In this document: piece after piece, positions 1 to 8,686 of the stretch
How the letters are laid out: each line of letters opens with the position of its first letter
How positions within the stretch are numbered: the stretch's first letter is position 1
Notes under the pieces: model-generated
What the model saw: only the letters and a program-made list of their open reading frames with translations
Told to the model about the DNA's origin: nothing
The model's database searches: none
Source: Alcaligenaceae bacterium
Lineage (GTDB): Bacteria > Pseudomonadota > Gammaproteobacteria > Burkholderiales > Burkholderiaceae_B
Length of the DNA stretch: 50,486 nt
NCBI GenBank assembly: GCA_947378965.1
Contig: CANCMG010000021.1
Location: forward strand, 1 to 50,486
Direction of reading: 5' to 3'
Made by a program: the position numbers and the translations under genes

Positions 1-1587
1 GTCGACAAAATGCTTGAGGTGCGCGATCAGTGCCCAGCGTTGCGCAGCATTGTTTACGATGACCCGCGGGGGCTCAGGCATTACGTTGATCCCGCTCTCC
101 TGTCGTGTGACCAGTTGGCCGCCTTGGGTCAGCAACAACACGCACACGAATTTTTTGAGCAAAGCGTGGCGGCCGTCCAGCCGCACGATCCCGCAGCCAT
201 GTTTTACACGTCAGGCACGACCGGCAAGCCCAAAGGCGTTGTGCTCACGCATCATTCGTTGATTGATCGTGCCCGCGCGGTCGAAGCCATGGAAGGGTTA
301 ACCGACCACGAAGAGGTTGTTGCGTATTTGCCCGTCGCCTGGATTGGGCAAAACATGTTTTCGTACACGCAATTGTTGGTGACGGGGTTTACGGTCAATC
401 ATCCAGAATCACCGGACACGGTCACGATTGATATGCGTGACATCGGCCCCACCTATTACTTTGCTCCACCACGCGTGCTCGAAGGTTTGCTCACCCAAGT
501 GACGATCCGCATGGAAGATGCCGGGTGGTTCAAGCGCACGCTATATGGTTGGGCGATGCAGGTCGCACGCAGAGTGGGCGCGCAGGTGCTCGATCACAGA
601 CCTGTGCCGGTCGTTGAAAGAGTGCGTTACGCATTGGGTAACGCGCTCGTCTTTGCGCCTCTGCGTAATGTGTTGGGGATGAGTCGTGTGCGCATCGCCT
701 ACACCGCAGGCGAGGCGATCGGCCCAGACTTATTTGTGTTTTATCGCTCAATCGGCATCAACTTAAAACAGCTCTATGGGTCAACCGAGACTGCGGTCTT
801 TGTTTGCGTGCAGCCCGATGGCAACGTCAAGCCAGACACGGTGGGGCCACCAGTTGCCGGCGTTGAAGTCCGGGTCACAGAAGAAGGTGAAATCCAACTC
901 AAAAGTCCTGGGCTGTTTAAAGAGTACTACCGCAATCCCGAGGCGACGCAAGAGACGCTCACCGGTGATGGTTGGTTTCGGACTGGCGACGCAGGTTATC
1001 TGGACGAAGACGGGCATCTCAAAATCATCGATCGCGCCAAAGACGTGGGCAAATTAGCCGATGGCAGTTTGTTTGCGCCCAAGTATCTTGAAAACAAGCT
1101 CAAGTTCTTTTCACACATTAAAGAGGTGGTTGCCTTTGGTGCGGGGCAATCAGAAGTTTGTGCGTTTATTAATATCGACCTCGAGGCTGTTGGCAATTGG
1201 GCAGAGCGACGGGGATTAGCCTACGCGGGTTACGCCGATTTGGCTGCGCGTGACGAAGTGTATGAACTGATCGCAGAATGTGTCGAGCAGGTCAATCGTG
1301 ATTTGTCGCAAGACAAGCGGTTATCGCAATCGCAAATCAGTCGTTTCTTGATCCTGCATAAAGAGCTTGACCCAGACGATGATGAACTGACGCGCACGCG
1401 CAAAGTGCGGCGCGGCTTTGTCGCTCAAAAATATGCCGTGTTGGTTGAGGCGCTGTTTGCGGGACGCGAGCGCCAGTACATCGACACGGAAGTTAAATTC
1501 GAAGACGGTCGCACTGGCCGTATTTCGGCGGATCTGAAAATTCGTTCGGTGCGCGTTGTGGCGCCGAACCTCGCCCAGGCAGCGTAA
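1..1587 (+). CDS. AMP-dependent acyl-CoA ligase (long-chain fatty acid-CoA ligase type), 5' partial
   Basis: ANL-superfamily adenylating enzyme that activates a carboxylic acid to its acyl-AMP and then to the CoA thioester. The reading frame is open from base 1, and the residues before the first ATG (position 10) read like family sequence, so the gene runs off the left edge. 528 residues are present; relatives of about 650 residues suggest roughly 120 are missing. Visible motifs: P-loop YTSGTTGKPKG (residues 69-79 of the fragment), YGSTE (259-263) and the FRTGD hinge (326-330), followed by DRAKD. The stop lies 2 bp before the next ATPase gene, so it is the upstream part of the transporter operon. 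Substrate is unknown; linkage to a Liv-type importer suggests that the imported acid is activated here (inference). Confidence 0.9.
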   Translation, partial: VDKMLEVRDQCPALRSIVYDDPRGLRHYVDPALLSCDQLAALGQQQHAHEFFEQSVAAVQPHDPAAMFYTSGTTGKPKGVVLTHHSLIDRARAVEAMEGLTDHEEVVAYLPVAWIGQNMFSYTQLLVTGFTVNHPESPDTVTIDMRDIGPTYYFAPPRVLEGLLTQVTIRMEDAGWFKRTLYGWAMQVARRVGAQVLDHRPVPVVERVRYALGNALVFAPLRNVLGMSRVRIAYTAGEAIGPDLFVFYRSIGINLKQLYGSTETAVFVCVQPDGNVKPDTVGPPVAGVEVRVTEEGEIQLKSPGLFKEYYRNPEATQETLTGDGWFRTGDAGYLDEDGHLKIIDRAKDVGKLADGSLFAPKYLENKLKFFSHIKEVVAFGAGQSEVCAFINIDLEAVGNWAERRGLAYAGYADLAARDEVYELIAECVEQVNRDLSQDKRLSQSQISRFLILHKELDPDDDELTRTRKVRRGFVAQKYAVLVEALFAGRERQYIDTEVKFEDGRTGRISADLKIRSVRVVAPNLAQAA

Positions 1588-1589
1588 CC

Positions 1590-2384
1590 ATGACAACACA
1601 ATTGCGTGAGCGGATCGGCGCTGTCGTACTCGAGATGCAAAATATTTCGTTGGCGTTTGGCGGCGTGAAAGCCTTGACCGATATCTCGTTTGATGTGCGC
1701 GAACATGAGATCAGGGCGATTATTGGTCCCAATGGTGCCGGCAAAAGTTCGATGCTCAATGTGATTAATGGCGTGTACACCCCGCAGCAGGGCAGCATCA
1801 CCTTTGGGGGTGAAAATTTCAACAAAATGAATCCCCGCCGCGCGGCTGAAATGGGCGTGGCGCGAACCTTTCAGAATCTTGCGCTGTTCAAAGGCATGAG
1901 CGTGCTTGACAACATCATGGCCGGGCGTAACTTGCGGATGACCTCGGGCATTTTGGCCCAAGCCTTGAGGCTCGGCTCGGCTGAGCGCGAAGAGATTCGA
2001 CACCGGGAGTTTGTCGAAAATCTGATCGATTTTCTTGAAATTCAGGCTTACCGCAAAACGCCTGTCGGGCGCCTGCCCTACGGTTTACAAAAGCGCGTTG
2101 ACCTAGGGCGAGCGCTTGCGATGGAGCCGCGTCTTTTGTTGCTAGACGAGCCGATGGCCGGCATGAACATCGAAGAAAAGCAGGATATGAGTCGCTTCAT
2201 TCTCGATGTGAACGATGAGTTCGGTACTACGATCGTACTGATCGAACATGATATGGGTGTCGTCATGGATATCTCGGATCGCGTCGTGGTGCTGGATTAC
2301 GGCAAGAAAATTGGGGATGGCACACCCGTGCAGGTCCGTCAAAACGAAGCTGTCATCAGCGCCTATCTCGGCGTAGCGCATTAA
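1590..2384 (+). CDS. Liv-type ABC transporter ATP-binding protein (LivG-like)
   Basis: Cytoplasmic ATPase of a branched-chain amino acid/organic acid (HAAT-type) importer, 264 residues. Walker A GPNGAGKS is at 46-53, the C-loop is the variant LPYGLQ at 162-167 (canonical LSGGQ), Walker B RLLLLDEP is at 181-188 and the switch His is H220. The C-terminal extension beyond the switch resembles LivG. The ATG is 2 bp after the ligase stop, indicating translational coupling. It should pair with the second ATPase at 6021-6866 and the two permeases that follow. The transported substrate cannot be read from this subunit. Confidence 0.92.
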   Translation: MTTQLRERIGAVVLEMQNISLAFGGVKALTDISFDVREHEIRAIIGPNGAGKSSMLNVINGVYTPQQGSITFGGENFNKMNPRRAAEMGVARTFQNLALFKGMSVLDNIMAGRNLRMTSGILAQALRLGSAEREEIRHREFVENLIDFLEIQAYRKTPVGRLPYGLQKRVDLGRALAMEPRLLLLDEPMAGMNIEEKQDMSRFILDVNDEFGTTIVLIEHDMGVVMDISDRVVVLDYGKKIGDGTPVQVRQNEAVISAYLGVAH

Positions 2385-2396
2385 GGCGAAGCAGAC

Positions 2397-3326
2397 ATGG
2401 GATTTTTTCTTGAAACCTTATTTGGCGGCTTGATGAGCGGCATGCTCTATTCGCTGATCGGTCTGGGGTTTGTGTTGATCTTTAAGGCGTCAGGCGTCTT
2501 CAATTTTGCACAAGGGGCCATGGTGCTTGTGGCCGCCTTGTCGATGGCACGCTTTGCGGTGTGGATCCCAAACTGGTTGGGCTTTCAGAACTTGATCCTC
2601 GCAAATGTGCTGGCGTTTATGGTCACTGCGGTGCTGATGTTTGTGCTGGCCTGGTGCATCGAACGCTTGGTATTGCGTCATTTGGTCAATCAAGAAGCGA
2701 CCGCGCTGCTCATGGCCACCTTAGGCATCGCTTATTTTCTTGAAGGGTTAGGACAAATCGCTTTTGGCGCTTCGGTGTACACCATCAATGTGGGGATGCC
2801 CAAAGAGCCCGCCTTTCTTTTCGAGTCAGTCTTTGACGGTGGGGTGCTGCTCAATTTAGAAGACCTCACGGCCGCGGTGATCGCCGCGCTGTTGGTGGCA
2901 AGCCTCGCGTTATTTTTTCAAGTCACGGCAACAGGCCGTGCCTTGCGTGCGGTTGCCGATGATCATCAGGCGGCGCAGTCGGTAGGGATCCCTTTAAACC
3001 GAATCTGGGTGATTGTCTGGACTGTCGCAGGCGTTGTGGCCTTGGTGGCCGGCATCATTTGGGGCTCGAAATTCGGTGTGCAATTCACTTTGGCCACCGC
3101 AACCTTGCGTGCATTGCCTGTCGTCATTCTTGGCGGCTTAACCTCGGTGCCAGGCGCGATCATTGGCGGCTTGATTATTGGGGTGGGTGAAAAAGTTTCA
3201 GAAGTCTACTTAGGGCCACTTGTGGGTGGCGGAATCGAAATCTGGTTTGCTTACGTGTTGGCATTGGTGTTTTTGTTATTCAGGCCACAAGGCTTGTTTG
3301 GCGAAAAAATCATCGACCGCGTTTAG
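2397..3326 (+). CDS. Liv-type ABC transporter permease (LivH-like)
   Basis: Inner-membrane permease of 309 residues, nearly all in hydrophobic segments, with about eight predicted membrane spans. The N-terminal segment GLMSGMLYSLIGLGFVLIF and the later run GGLTSVPGAIIGGLIIGVGE are typical of LivH, the latter being the loop that contacts the ATPase. It starts 12 bp after the LivG-like gene and precedes the LivM-like permease by 33 bp, all in one operon. The family imports branched-chain amino acids, amides, urea or aromatic and aliphatic acids; the neighbouring CoA ligases favour an acid (inference). Confidence 0.92.
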   Translation: MGFFLETLFGGLMSGMLYSLIGLGFVLIFKASGVFNFAQGAMVLVAALSMARFAVWIPNWLGFQNLILANVLAFMVTAVLMFVLAWCIERLVLRHLVNQEATALLMATLGIAYFLEGLGQIAFGASVYTINVGMPKEPAFLFESVFDGGVLLNLEDLTAAVIAALLVASLALFFQVTATGRALRAVADDHQAAQSVGIPLNRIWVIVWTVAGVVALVAGIIWGSKFGVQFTLATATLRALPVVILGGLTSVPGAIIGGLIIGVGEKVSEVYLGPLVGGGIEIWFAYVLALVFLLFRPQGLFGEKIIDRV

Positions 3327-3359
3327 TGCTTCGCCTTTCACTCATGAGCCAAACATAAA

Positions 3360-4424
3360 ATGTTTTACCGCGAAAACGGGCAGTTTAAAACAAGTTACCG
3401 GTCAGATCAGCAGATCTTTCCAGTGCGACAAGACCGTATCTTTATCTTTGCGGTGTTGCTGTTGGCGTTTGTGGCTGTGCCGCTCTTGGCCTCTGATTAT
3501 CTCCTTAAAGCTCTGCTCATCCCGTTTTTGATTTTGGCGCTCGCTGCGATTGGGCTCAATATCTTGGTCGGGTACTGCGGGCAGATTTCGTTAGGAACCG
3601 GTGCTTTCATGGCCGTGGGGGCGTATGCGGCCTGGAATATCGGCGTGCGGTTTCCGCAAACCCCGCTCATTGTTGAAATTTTGCTGGGCGGATGTTTCGC
3701 AACCCTAGTGGGGGTGTTGTTTGGCATCCCGAGTTTGCGCATTCGAGGCTTGTACCTTGCGGTTGCAACGCTGGCCGCTCAGTTCTTTGTCGACTGGGCT
3801 TTTTTGCGGATCCCATTTTTTACGAATTACTCGCCATCGGGCAATGTCTCGGTGCCTGCCCTGTCGGTGTTTGGCTTCTCGTTGCAAGCCGCGATTCCAA
3901 AATATTTGTTTGTGTTGTCGTTCGTCGTCGTCTTTGCCTTGCTGGCTAAAAATTTGGTGCGTGGCGCGATTGGCCGTCAATGGATGGCGATCCGTGACAT
4001 GGACGTGGCTGCCGCAGTCATTGGAATACGCCCAATGTATGCCAAGCTGACTGCGTTTGCCGTGAGTTCTTTTATTGTCGGTGTAGCCGGCGCGCTCTGG
4101 GGATTTTTGCACTTAGGCTCTTGGGAGCCTCTGGCCTTTGATTTGAATCGCTCGTTTCAATTGTTGTTTATGGTGATCATTGGTGGCTTGGGCTCGATAC
4201 TCGGTAGCTTTTTTGGTGCGGCCTTCATTGTCTTGGTGCCGGTTGCTTTAAATCACATTCCAGGCTGGTTTGGCTTGCCCCTGGCGATTGATACCGCTGC
4301 TCATATCGAGCACATGATTTTTGGCGCACTGATTGTGTTCTTTTTAATTGCAGAGCCTCATGGCTTGGCTAAGCTCTGGACCATTGCGAAAGAAAAATTA
4401 CGACTGTGGCCGTTTCCACACTAA
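3360..4424 (+). CDS. Liv-type ABC transporter permease (LivM-like)
   Basis: Second inner-membrane permease, 354 residues, partner of the LivH-like protein. A hydrophilic N-terminus of about 28 residues (MFYRENGQFKTSYRSDQQIF) precedes the first span, an N-terminal type that fits the LivM-like permeases of acid importers. The central hydrophobic core contains NILVGYCGQISLGTGAFMAVGAY, the LivM signature region, and the C-terminal IIGGLGSILGSFFGAAF is the ATPase-contact loop. The start is preceded only by a weak purine stretch. The next gene, the receptor, lies 235 bp downstream, the largest gap in the operon, and that gap carries tandem repeats. Confidence 0.92.
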   Translation: MFYRENGQFKTSYRSDQQIFPVRQDRIFIFAVLLLAFVAVPLLASDYLLKALLIPFLILALAAIGLNILVGYCGQISLGTGAFMAVGAYAAWNIGVRFPQTPLIVEILLGGCFATLVGVLFGIPSLRIRGLYLAVATLAAQFFVDWAFLRIPFFTNYSPSGNVSVPALSVFGFSLQAAIPKYLFVLSFVVVFALLAKNLVRGAIGRQWMAIRDMDVAAAVIGIRPMYAKLTAFAVSSFIVGVAGALWGFLHLGSWEPLAFDLNRSFQLLFMVIIGGLGSILGSFFGAAFIVLVPVALNHIPGWFGLPLAIDTAAHIEHMIFGALIVFFLIAEPHGLAKLWTIAKEKLRLWPFPH

Positions 4425-4480
4425 TGGGTTCGGTTAACTGTTGCTTGTGGTGCGCTGCATTTGATCAGATAATTTTATAT

Positions 4481-4592
4481 GTGATGTGTGAGGCGCGATC
4501 TTAGTACGGTTAAGTGTGACGTGTGATCTGAGTCGCGTTAAGTGTGATGTGTGACATTGGTGTGGTTAGGTGTAGTTTGCGACAAGAGCTTT
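4481..4592 (+). repeat. 28-bp imperfect tandem repeat (about four units) upstream of the receptor gene
   Basis: The 235-bp gap between the LivM-like gene and the receptor gene holds four consecutive units of 28 bp starting at 4481, 4509, 4537 and 4565. The clearest part is GTTAAGTGTGAYGTGTGA, at 4509-4526 and 4537-4554 with one mismatch, and in decayed form at 4565-4582. The first unit keeps GTGATGTGTGA at its start. The units end about 70 bp before the ATG. They could be phased operator sites for a regulator (28 bp is close to, but not exactly, three helical turns) or a decayed minisatellite. No promoter is clear enough to assign. Confidence 0.7.
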
Positions 4593-4659
4593 GATAACGC
4601 CCGGCGGTTGCTGGGATATTTAACCCGGTGTGTTGAACACCAACAAGAGGTACACGGAG

Positions 4660-5985
4660 ATGACGAAGATGAAAATTAAACACGTTGCCGCAACCCTGCT
4701 CGCGGCGGGCGCTCTAGGCGCCACGGCTTTACCCGCAGCGGCCGACGATCAGTTCGTGCCCTTGCTTGCCTACCGCACGGGCTCCTTTGCGCCTCTAGGG
4801 ATCCCTTGGGCCGACGGCAAAATGGATTATCTTAAGTTGGTGAATGCGCGCGGTGGCATCAACGGCGTGAAGCTCACCTATGATGAATGCGAAACCGCTT
4901 ACGCAACCGATCGCGGTGTTGAGTGCTACGAGCGCCTCAAGAAGCAGCCGCCCACCGGCGCCTCGGCGTTTGATCCACAATCAACAGGTATTACCTTTGC
5001 CGTCAGCGATAAAGCGCCTAACGACAAAGTGTCGATCATGACGGTCGGCTACGGCCTGTCGCAGTCAACCGACGGCTCAGTGTTTCCGTGGAATTTTCCG
5101 TTGCTCGGCACCTACTGGACCGCAGCGGATATCATGATTCAGGATATCGCCAAGCGTGAGGGTGGCCTGGATAAATTGAAGGGCAAAAAAATCGCCTTGG
5201 TCTATCACGACTCGCCTTACGGTAAAGAGCCGATTGCCTTGTTGCAAGCACGTGCTAAAAAAGAAGGTTTTGAGCTTTTGCTGTACCCCGTGACCGCTCC
5301 TGGTGTCGAACAAAAATCGACTTGGTTGCAAATCCGTCAGTCACGTCCAAATTATGTGCTGCTCTGGAGCGCTGGCATCATGACGCCGACCGCGTTGCGC
5401 GAGGCGCAGGCCACCGGGTATGCGCGCGACAAGATGTACGGCATCTGGTGGGCAGCCTCTGAGGGTGATGTGAAAGACTTGGGGGATGTGGCTAAAGGCT
5501 ATAACGCCGTGACGATTCACAACACAGCGGGTCGCGGCAAGGTGCACGACGAGCTTAAGGCCCTGGTGTATGACAAGGGGCAGGGTACGGACACCAACGG
5601 CACCACCGTTGGCACCATCGCACACACGCGCGGTATGGTGATCTCGATGTTGACCGTTGAAGCGATTCGGACGGCGCAAGAGAAGTTTGGCAAAGGCAAA
5701 TCGGTGACGCCAGAGCAAGTCCGCTGGGGCCTCGAGAACCTGAATTTGACCCAAGACTACCTCGAGAAAATTGGCTTTGGTGAATTGATGCGACCCGTTA
5801 AAACAAGTTGTGAGAATCACACGGGTGACGACTGGGCGCGCATCATTACTTGGGATGGTGCCAAGTTTCAAATCAAGCCCGATTGGTATCGCTCAGACGC
5901 TAGCATCGTGACCCCGCTGGTTAAAGAGTTTGCAGAGAAATATGCAAAAGATAAAAACCTGACCACTGTGAAGTGTGCAGGCTAA
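4660..5985 (+). CDS. ABC transporter periplasmic substrate-binding protein (LivK/HAAT family)
   Basis: Type I periplasmic binding protein that delivers substrate to the LivH/M-like permeases. An open frame reaches a GTG at 4630, but an AAGAGG ribosome-binding site (4645-4650) nine bases before ATG 4660 favours this start; ATG 4669 is also possible. Residues 1-28 form a signal peptide (basic MTKMKIKH, hydrophobic core, cleavage around ALPAAA). The mature protein of about 413 residues has the long form typical of receptors for aromatic or fatty acid-like ligands rather than the shorter amino acid LivK. Spacing to the next ATPase gene is 35 bp. Ligand unknown. Confidence 0.92.
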   Translation: MTKMKIKHVAATLLAAGALGATALPAAADDQFVPLLAYRTGSFAPLGIPWADGKMDYLKLVNARGGINGVKLTYDECETAYATDRGVECYERLKKQPPTGASAFDPQSTGITFAVSDKAPNDKVSIMTVGYGLSQSTDGSVFPWNFPLLGTYWTAADIMIQDIAKREGGLDKLKGKKIALVYHDSPYGKEPIALLQARAKKEGFELLLYPVTAPGVEQKSTWLQIRQSRPNYVLLWSAGIMTPTALREAQATGYARDKMYGIWWAASEGDVKDLGDVAKGYNAVTIHNTAGRGKVHDELKALVYDKGQGTDTNGTTVGTIAHTRGMVISMLTVEAIRTAQEKFGKGKSVTPEQVRWGLENLNLTQDYLEKIGFGELMRPVKTSCENHTGDDWARIITWDGAKFQIKPDWYRSDASIVTPLVKEFAEKYAKDKNLTTVKCAG

Positions 5986-6020
5986 TCTGAGCGCTAGTGT
6001 TTGAACGATAGGAACTTGTT

Positions 6021-6866
6021 ATGACCCAACCCGTGTCGCAGTCGTCAATGCATCCAGCAAGCACACCCATCTTGCTGGATGTGAACGGGATTGAGGTGAT
6101 CTACAACCATGTCATCCTGGTGCTCAAGGGGGTGTCGTTGCAAGTTCCTGAAGGTAAGATCGTGGCGCTGTTGGGCGCCAATGGTGCAGGCAAGACCACC
6201 ACGCTGCGTGCGATCTCTAATCTGCTGCGCGGCGAGCGCGGCGATGTGACCAAGGGCGATATTTTGTATCGTGGCGAACGCATCGACCGGCTCACGCCCT
6301 CAGATTTGGTGAAGCGTGGTGTGGTTCAAGTGATGGAAGGTCGACATTGCTTTGCGCATTTAAGTATTGAAGATAATTTGTTAACGGGTGCCTACACACG
6401 TAATCTTGGGCGTGCAGATTTAGCGGCTGCGCTTGAGCGGGTGTATCAATATTTCCCGCGACTGAAGCAGCGCCGTGGCAGTCAGGCCGGCTATACCTCT
6501 GGGGGCGAACAACAGATGTGTGCCATTGGGCGGGCCTTGATGGCGCAACCAAACATGATTTTGCTCGACGAACCCTCGATGGGTTTGGCACCACAAATCG
6601 TCGAAGAAATTTTTGAAATCGTTAAAGATTTAAACGAGCGTGAGAGAGTCAGCTTTTTGCTAGCTGAACAAAACACCAACATCGCTTTGCGTTACGCCGA
6701 CTACGGCTACATCCTTGAAAATGGCCGCGTGATGATGGACGGTGAGGCTCGCGCGCTGGCAGAAAACGAAGACGTCAAAGAGTTTTATCTGGGCATCTCA
6801 AGTGGTGAGCGAAAGAGCTTTCGTGAAAATAAATTTTATCGTCGCCGCAAGCGCTGGCTGGCTTAA
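6021..6866 (+). CDS. Liv-type ABC transporter ATP-binding protein (LivF-like)
   Basis: Second ATPase of the importer, 281 residues. Walker A GANGAGKT is at 52-59, the signature TSGGEQQ at 159-165 and Walker B MILLDEPS at 179-186, followed by LAEQN, where LivF proteins carry Gln instead of the usual switch His. The N-terminus is about 20 residues longer than E. coli LivF, and the C-terminus ends in an Arg/Lys-rich tail (RKSFRENKFYRRRKRW). An AGGAAC sequence six bases before ATG 6021 serves as ribosome-binding site. It lies between the receptor and the second CoA ligase, 35 bp from each. Confidence 0.92.
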   Translation: MTQPVSQSSMHPASTPILLDVNGIEVIYNHVILVLKGVSLQVPEGKIVALLGANGAGKTTTLRAISNLLRGERGDVTKGDILYRGERIDRLTPSDLVKRGVVQVMEGRHCFAHLSIEDNLLTGAYTRNLGRADLAAALERVYQYFPRLKQRRGSQAGYTSGGEQQMCAIGRALMAQPNMILLDEPSMGLAPQIVEEIFEIVKDLNERERVSFLLAEQNTNIALRYADYGYILENGRVMMDGEARALAENEDVKEFYLGISSGERKSFRENKFYRRRKRWLA

Positions 6867-6901
6867 TTCGCTGGCGAGCTTAACTCTTCAGAGATCGATT
6901 C

Positions 6902-8173
6902 ATGTCAGACTTTTTTGATACGCTCGAAACCCGCGACCCTGCGCAACGCGAGCAGGCTTTGCTGGCAGCCTTGCCGCAAGCACTCTCGCAGGCTGCGGCG
7001 TGCGCGCCTGCGATTGCGCGTCAACTTGGGCAGCTTGATCCGCGCGCGATCACGACTCGTGCGGCATTGGCGATGGTGCCAGTGATTCGTAAAACGCAAC
7101 TGCTCGAGATTCAACAAGAGGCGCGCAGTCGCTTAGCGGCTGATCGCAGTGTGATTGAGCGTGTGTTTGGTGGTTTCTCAAGTATCGGCTGGGGCGCAGC
7201 GTTGAGGGTGTTTGCCTCGCCAGGTCCGATCTATGAGCCCGAGAGCGCGAGACCAGATTACTGGCGCTTTGCGCGTGCGCTGTATGCCGCAGGTTTTCGA
7301 ACTGGCGATCTGGCGCACAATTGTTTTTCGTATCACTTCACGCCTGCCGGGTCGATGATGGAGTCGGCGGCCCACGCAGTAGGGTGCACGGTGTTTCCGG
7401 GGGGCGTCGGACAGACCGAACAACAGGTTCAAGCGATCCGTGATTTGCAGCCTGCTGGCTATATGGGTACGCCTAGTTTTTTAAAGATCATCCTTGAAAA
7501 GGCTGACGAGCTTGGGGTTGAGCTAGTTTCGTTAAAACGTGCCTTGGTCTCTGGTGAAGCGTTTCCGCCTTCGTTGCGAGATTGGTTGGGTGCGCGCGGC
7601 ATTCAGGGGTATCAAGCCTACGGCAGTGCCGACCTAGGCATGATTGCGTTTGAGACACCTGCCCGCGACGGGCTGGTGTTAAGTGAAGACCTGTTACTTG
7701 AGATTGTGCGCCCCGGTACAAACGATGTCGTGCCTGAGGGCGAGGTCGGTGAGGTGGTCGTGACCTCGCTGAACCCCGACTACCCCTTATTGCGCTTTGG
7801 CACCGGGGATCTGTCTGCCATCCTGCCCGGCATTTCACCTTGCGGGCGCACCAACACGCGAATCCGTGGGTGGCTCGGGCGGGCCGATCAGACGACCAAA
7901 GTGCGTGGTCTGTTTGTGCATCCGGGCCAGCTCGCTGAGGTGGCGCGTCGGCACCCACAAGTCGCGCGGGTGCGGCTAGTGATTAGCGGCACAACGGGTG
8001 CTGACGTGATGCTGTTAAAGGCTGAGGCGGGTGAAGCGGATCACGCCTTGATTCAGTCGTTAACCCACACGGTACGCGAGCTTACTAAGTTAAGAGCAGA
8101 CGTCGAGATTGTGGCGGTGGGTAGCTTGCCCAATGATGGCAAGGTGATCGATGACCTGCGTACGTATACCTGA
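6902..8173 (+). CDS. phenylacetate-CoA ligase family protein (PaaK-like) with altered P-loop
   Basis: ANL-superfamily protein of 423 residues resembling phenylacetate-CoA ligase. Recognisable are YGSAD (240-244, A5 region), FGTGDLS (299-305) and a C-terminal Lys in NDGK (K414) that matches the adenylation lysine. The phosphate-binding loop, normally SSGTTGxP, reads ASPGPIYEP (about 105-113), so the usual Ser/Thr/Gly cluster is missing. It may be a subfamily with a divergent loop, or may not adenylate at all. It is the last gene of the transporter operon, and a stop 10 bp before the convergent azurin gene closes the unit. Role: activation of the imported acid (inference). Confidence 0.85.
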   Translation: MSDFFDTLETRDPAQREQALLAALPQALSQAAACAPAIARQLGQLDPRAITTRAALAMVPVIRKTQLLEIQQEARSRLAADRSVIERVFGGFSSIGWGAALRVFASPGPIYEPESARPDYWRFARALYAAGFRTGDLAHNCFSYHFTPAGSMMESAAHAVGCTVFPGGVGQTEQQVQAIRDLQPAGYMGTPSFLKIILEKADELGVELVSLKRALVSGEAFPPSLRDWLGARGIQGYQAYGSADLGMIAFETPARDGLVLSEDLLLEIVRPGTNDVVPEGEVGEVVVTSLNPDYPLLRFGTGDLSAILPGISPCGRTNTRIRGWLGRADQTTKVRGLFVHPGQLAEVARRHPQVARVRLVISGTTGADVMLLKAEAGEADHALIQSLTHTVRELTKLRADVEIVAVGSLPNDGKVIDDLRTYT

Positions 8174-8182
8174 GCACTCGAA

Positions 8183-8671
8183 CTACTGAACGCTTAGCGT
8201 ACCGCGCATTATTGGCGAGTGGCCCGCGAAGGTACATAAAAAGACATACGGTTCGCCGGCTTTGAGTTGCGCAACAGCGAACGTCACACTAGTCGTTTCG
8301 CCCGTGCCGATCAATTTGGTGTGGGCAATGACGCGCTTGTCGGTTTGATCAACATGGTGGGCTTCGGCACCCGCAAGCATGCCGGTACGCGCCACACCGT
8401 CTAGGTCACTTTTTTTGGTGAGTACCCAGTTGTGTGACATGGCCAACGGTGGCAAATAACCGGTGTGTGTCAGCTTGACCGTGAAATCTTTACATTGGGT
8501 CGGCACCACAATATGCGAAGGTAAAAAGCGTAAGGCGTCATCCGTTTGCAAGGTGATGCTGCAATCGAGCGCCTGTGCAACGCCTGCAGTCATGCCTAGC
8601 AAAACGGCCGAAGTGACGCCAGCGCAAAGCAAGTGCCGCAAGCGGTTAAATCGTTGATGGTGCTGGTGCAT
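8183..8671 (-). CDS. azu: azurin (type I blue copper protein)
   Basis: Small periplasmic electron carrier, 162-residue precursor. A signal peptide covers about 1-35 (cleavage near VAQA). All azurin landmarks are present with exactly the spacing of Pseudomonas azurin: disulfide cysteines C37 and C60, copper ligands H80 (SHNW), C146 (CTFAGH), H151 and axial M155. Azurins shuttle electrons between cytochromes and acceptors such as nitrite reductase or peroxidase. The ATG lies 15 bp after the dprA stop on the same strand, so it may be co-transcribed with dprA, an unrelated function. The gene converges with the PaaK-like gene 10 bp away. Confidence 0.96.
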   Translation of the reverse strand: MHQHHQRFNRLRHLLCAGVTSAVLLGMTAGVAQALDCSITLQTDDALRFLPSHIVVPTQCKDFTVKLTHTGYLPPLAMSHNWVLTKKSDLDGVARTGMLAGAEAHHVDQTDKRVIAHTKLIGTGETTSVTFAVAQLKAGEPYVFLCTFAGHSPIMRGTLSVQ

Positions 8672-8686
8672 AGTGTGGTGACTCGT

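Noticed and set aside
1425-2003. 192-codon minus-strand frame over the ligase/LivG-like junction
   Set aside because: It overlaps two well-supported genes and shows no family motif.
5341-5871. 176-codon minus-strand frame inside the receptor gene
   Set aside because: Antisense to the receptor with signal peptide; no motif and no ribosome-binding site.
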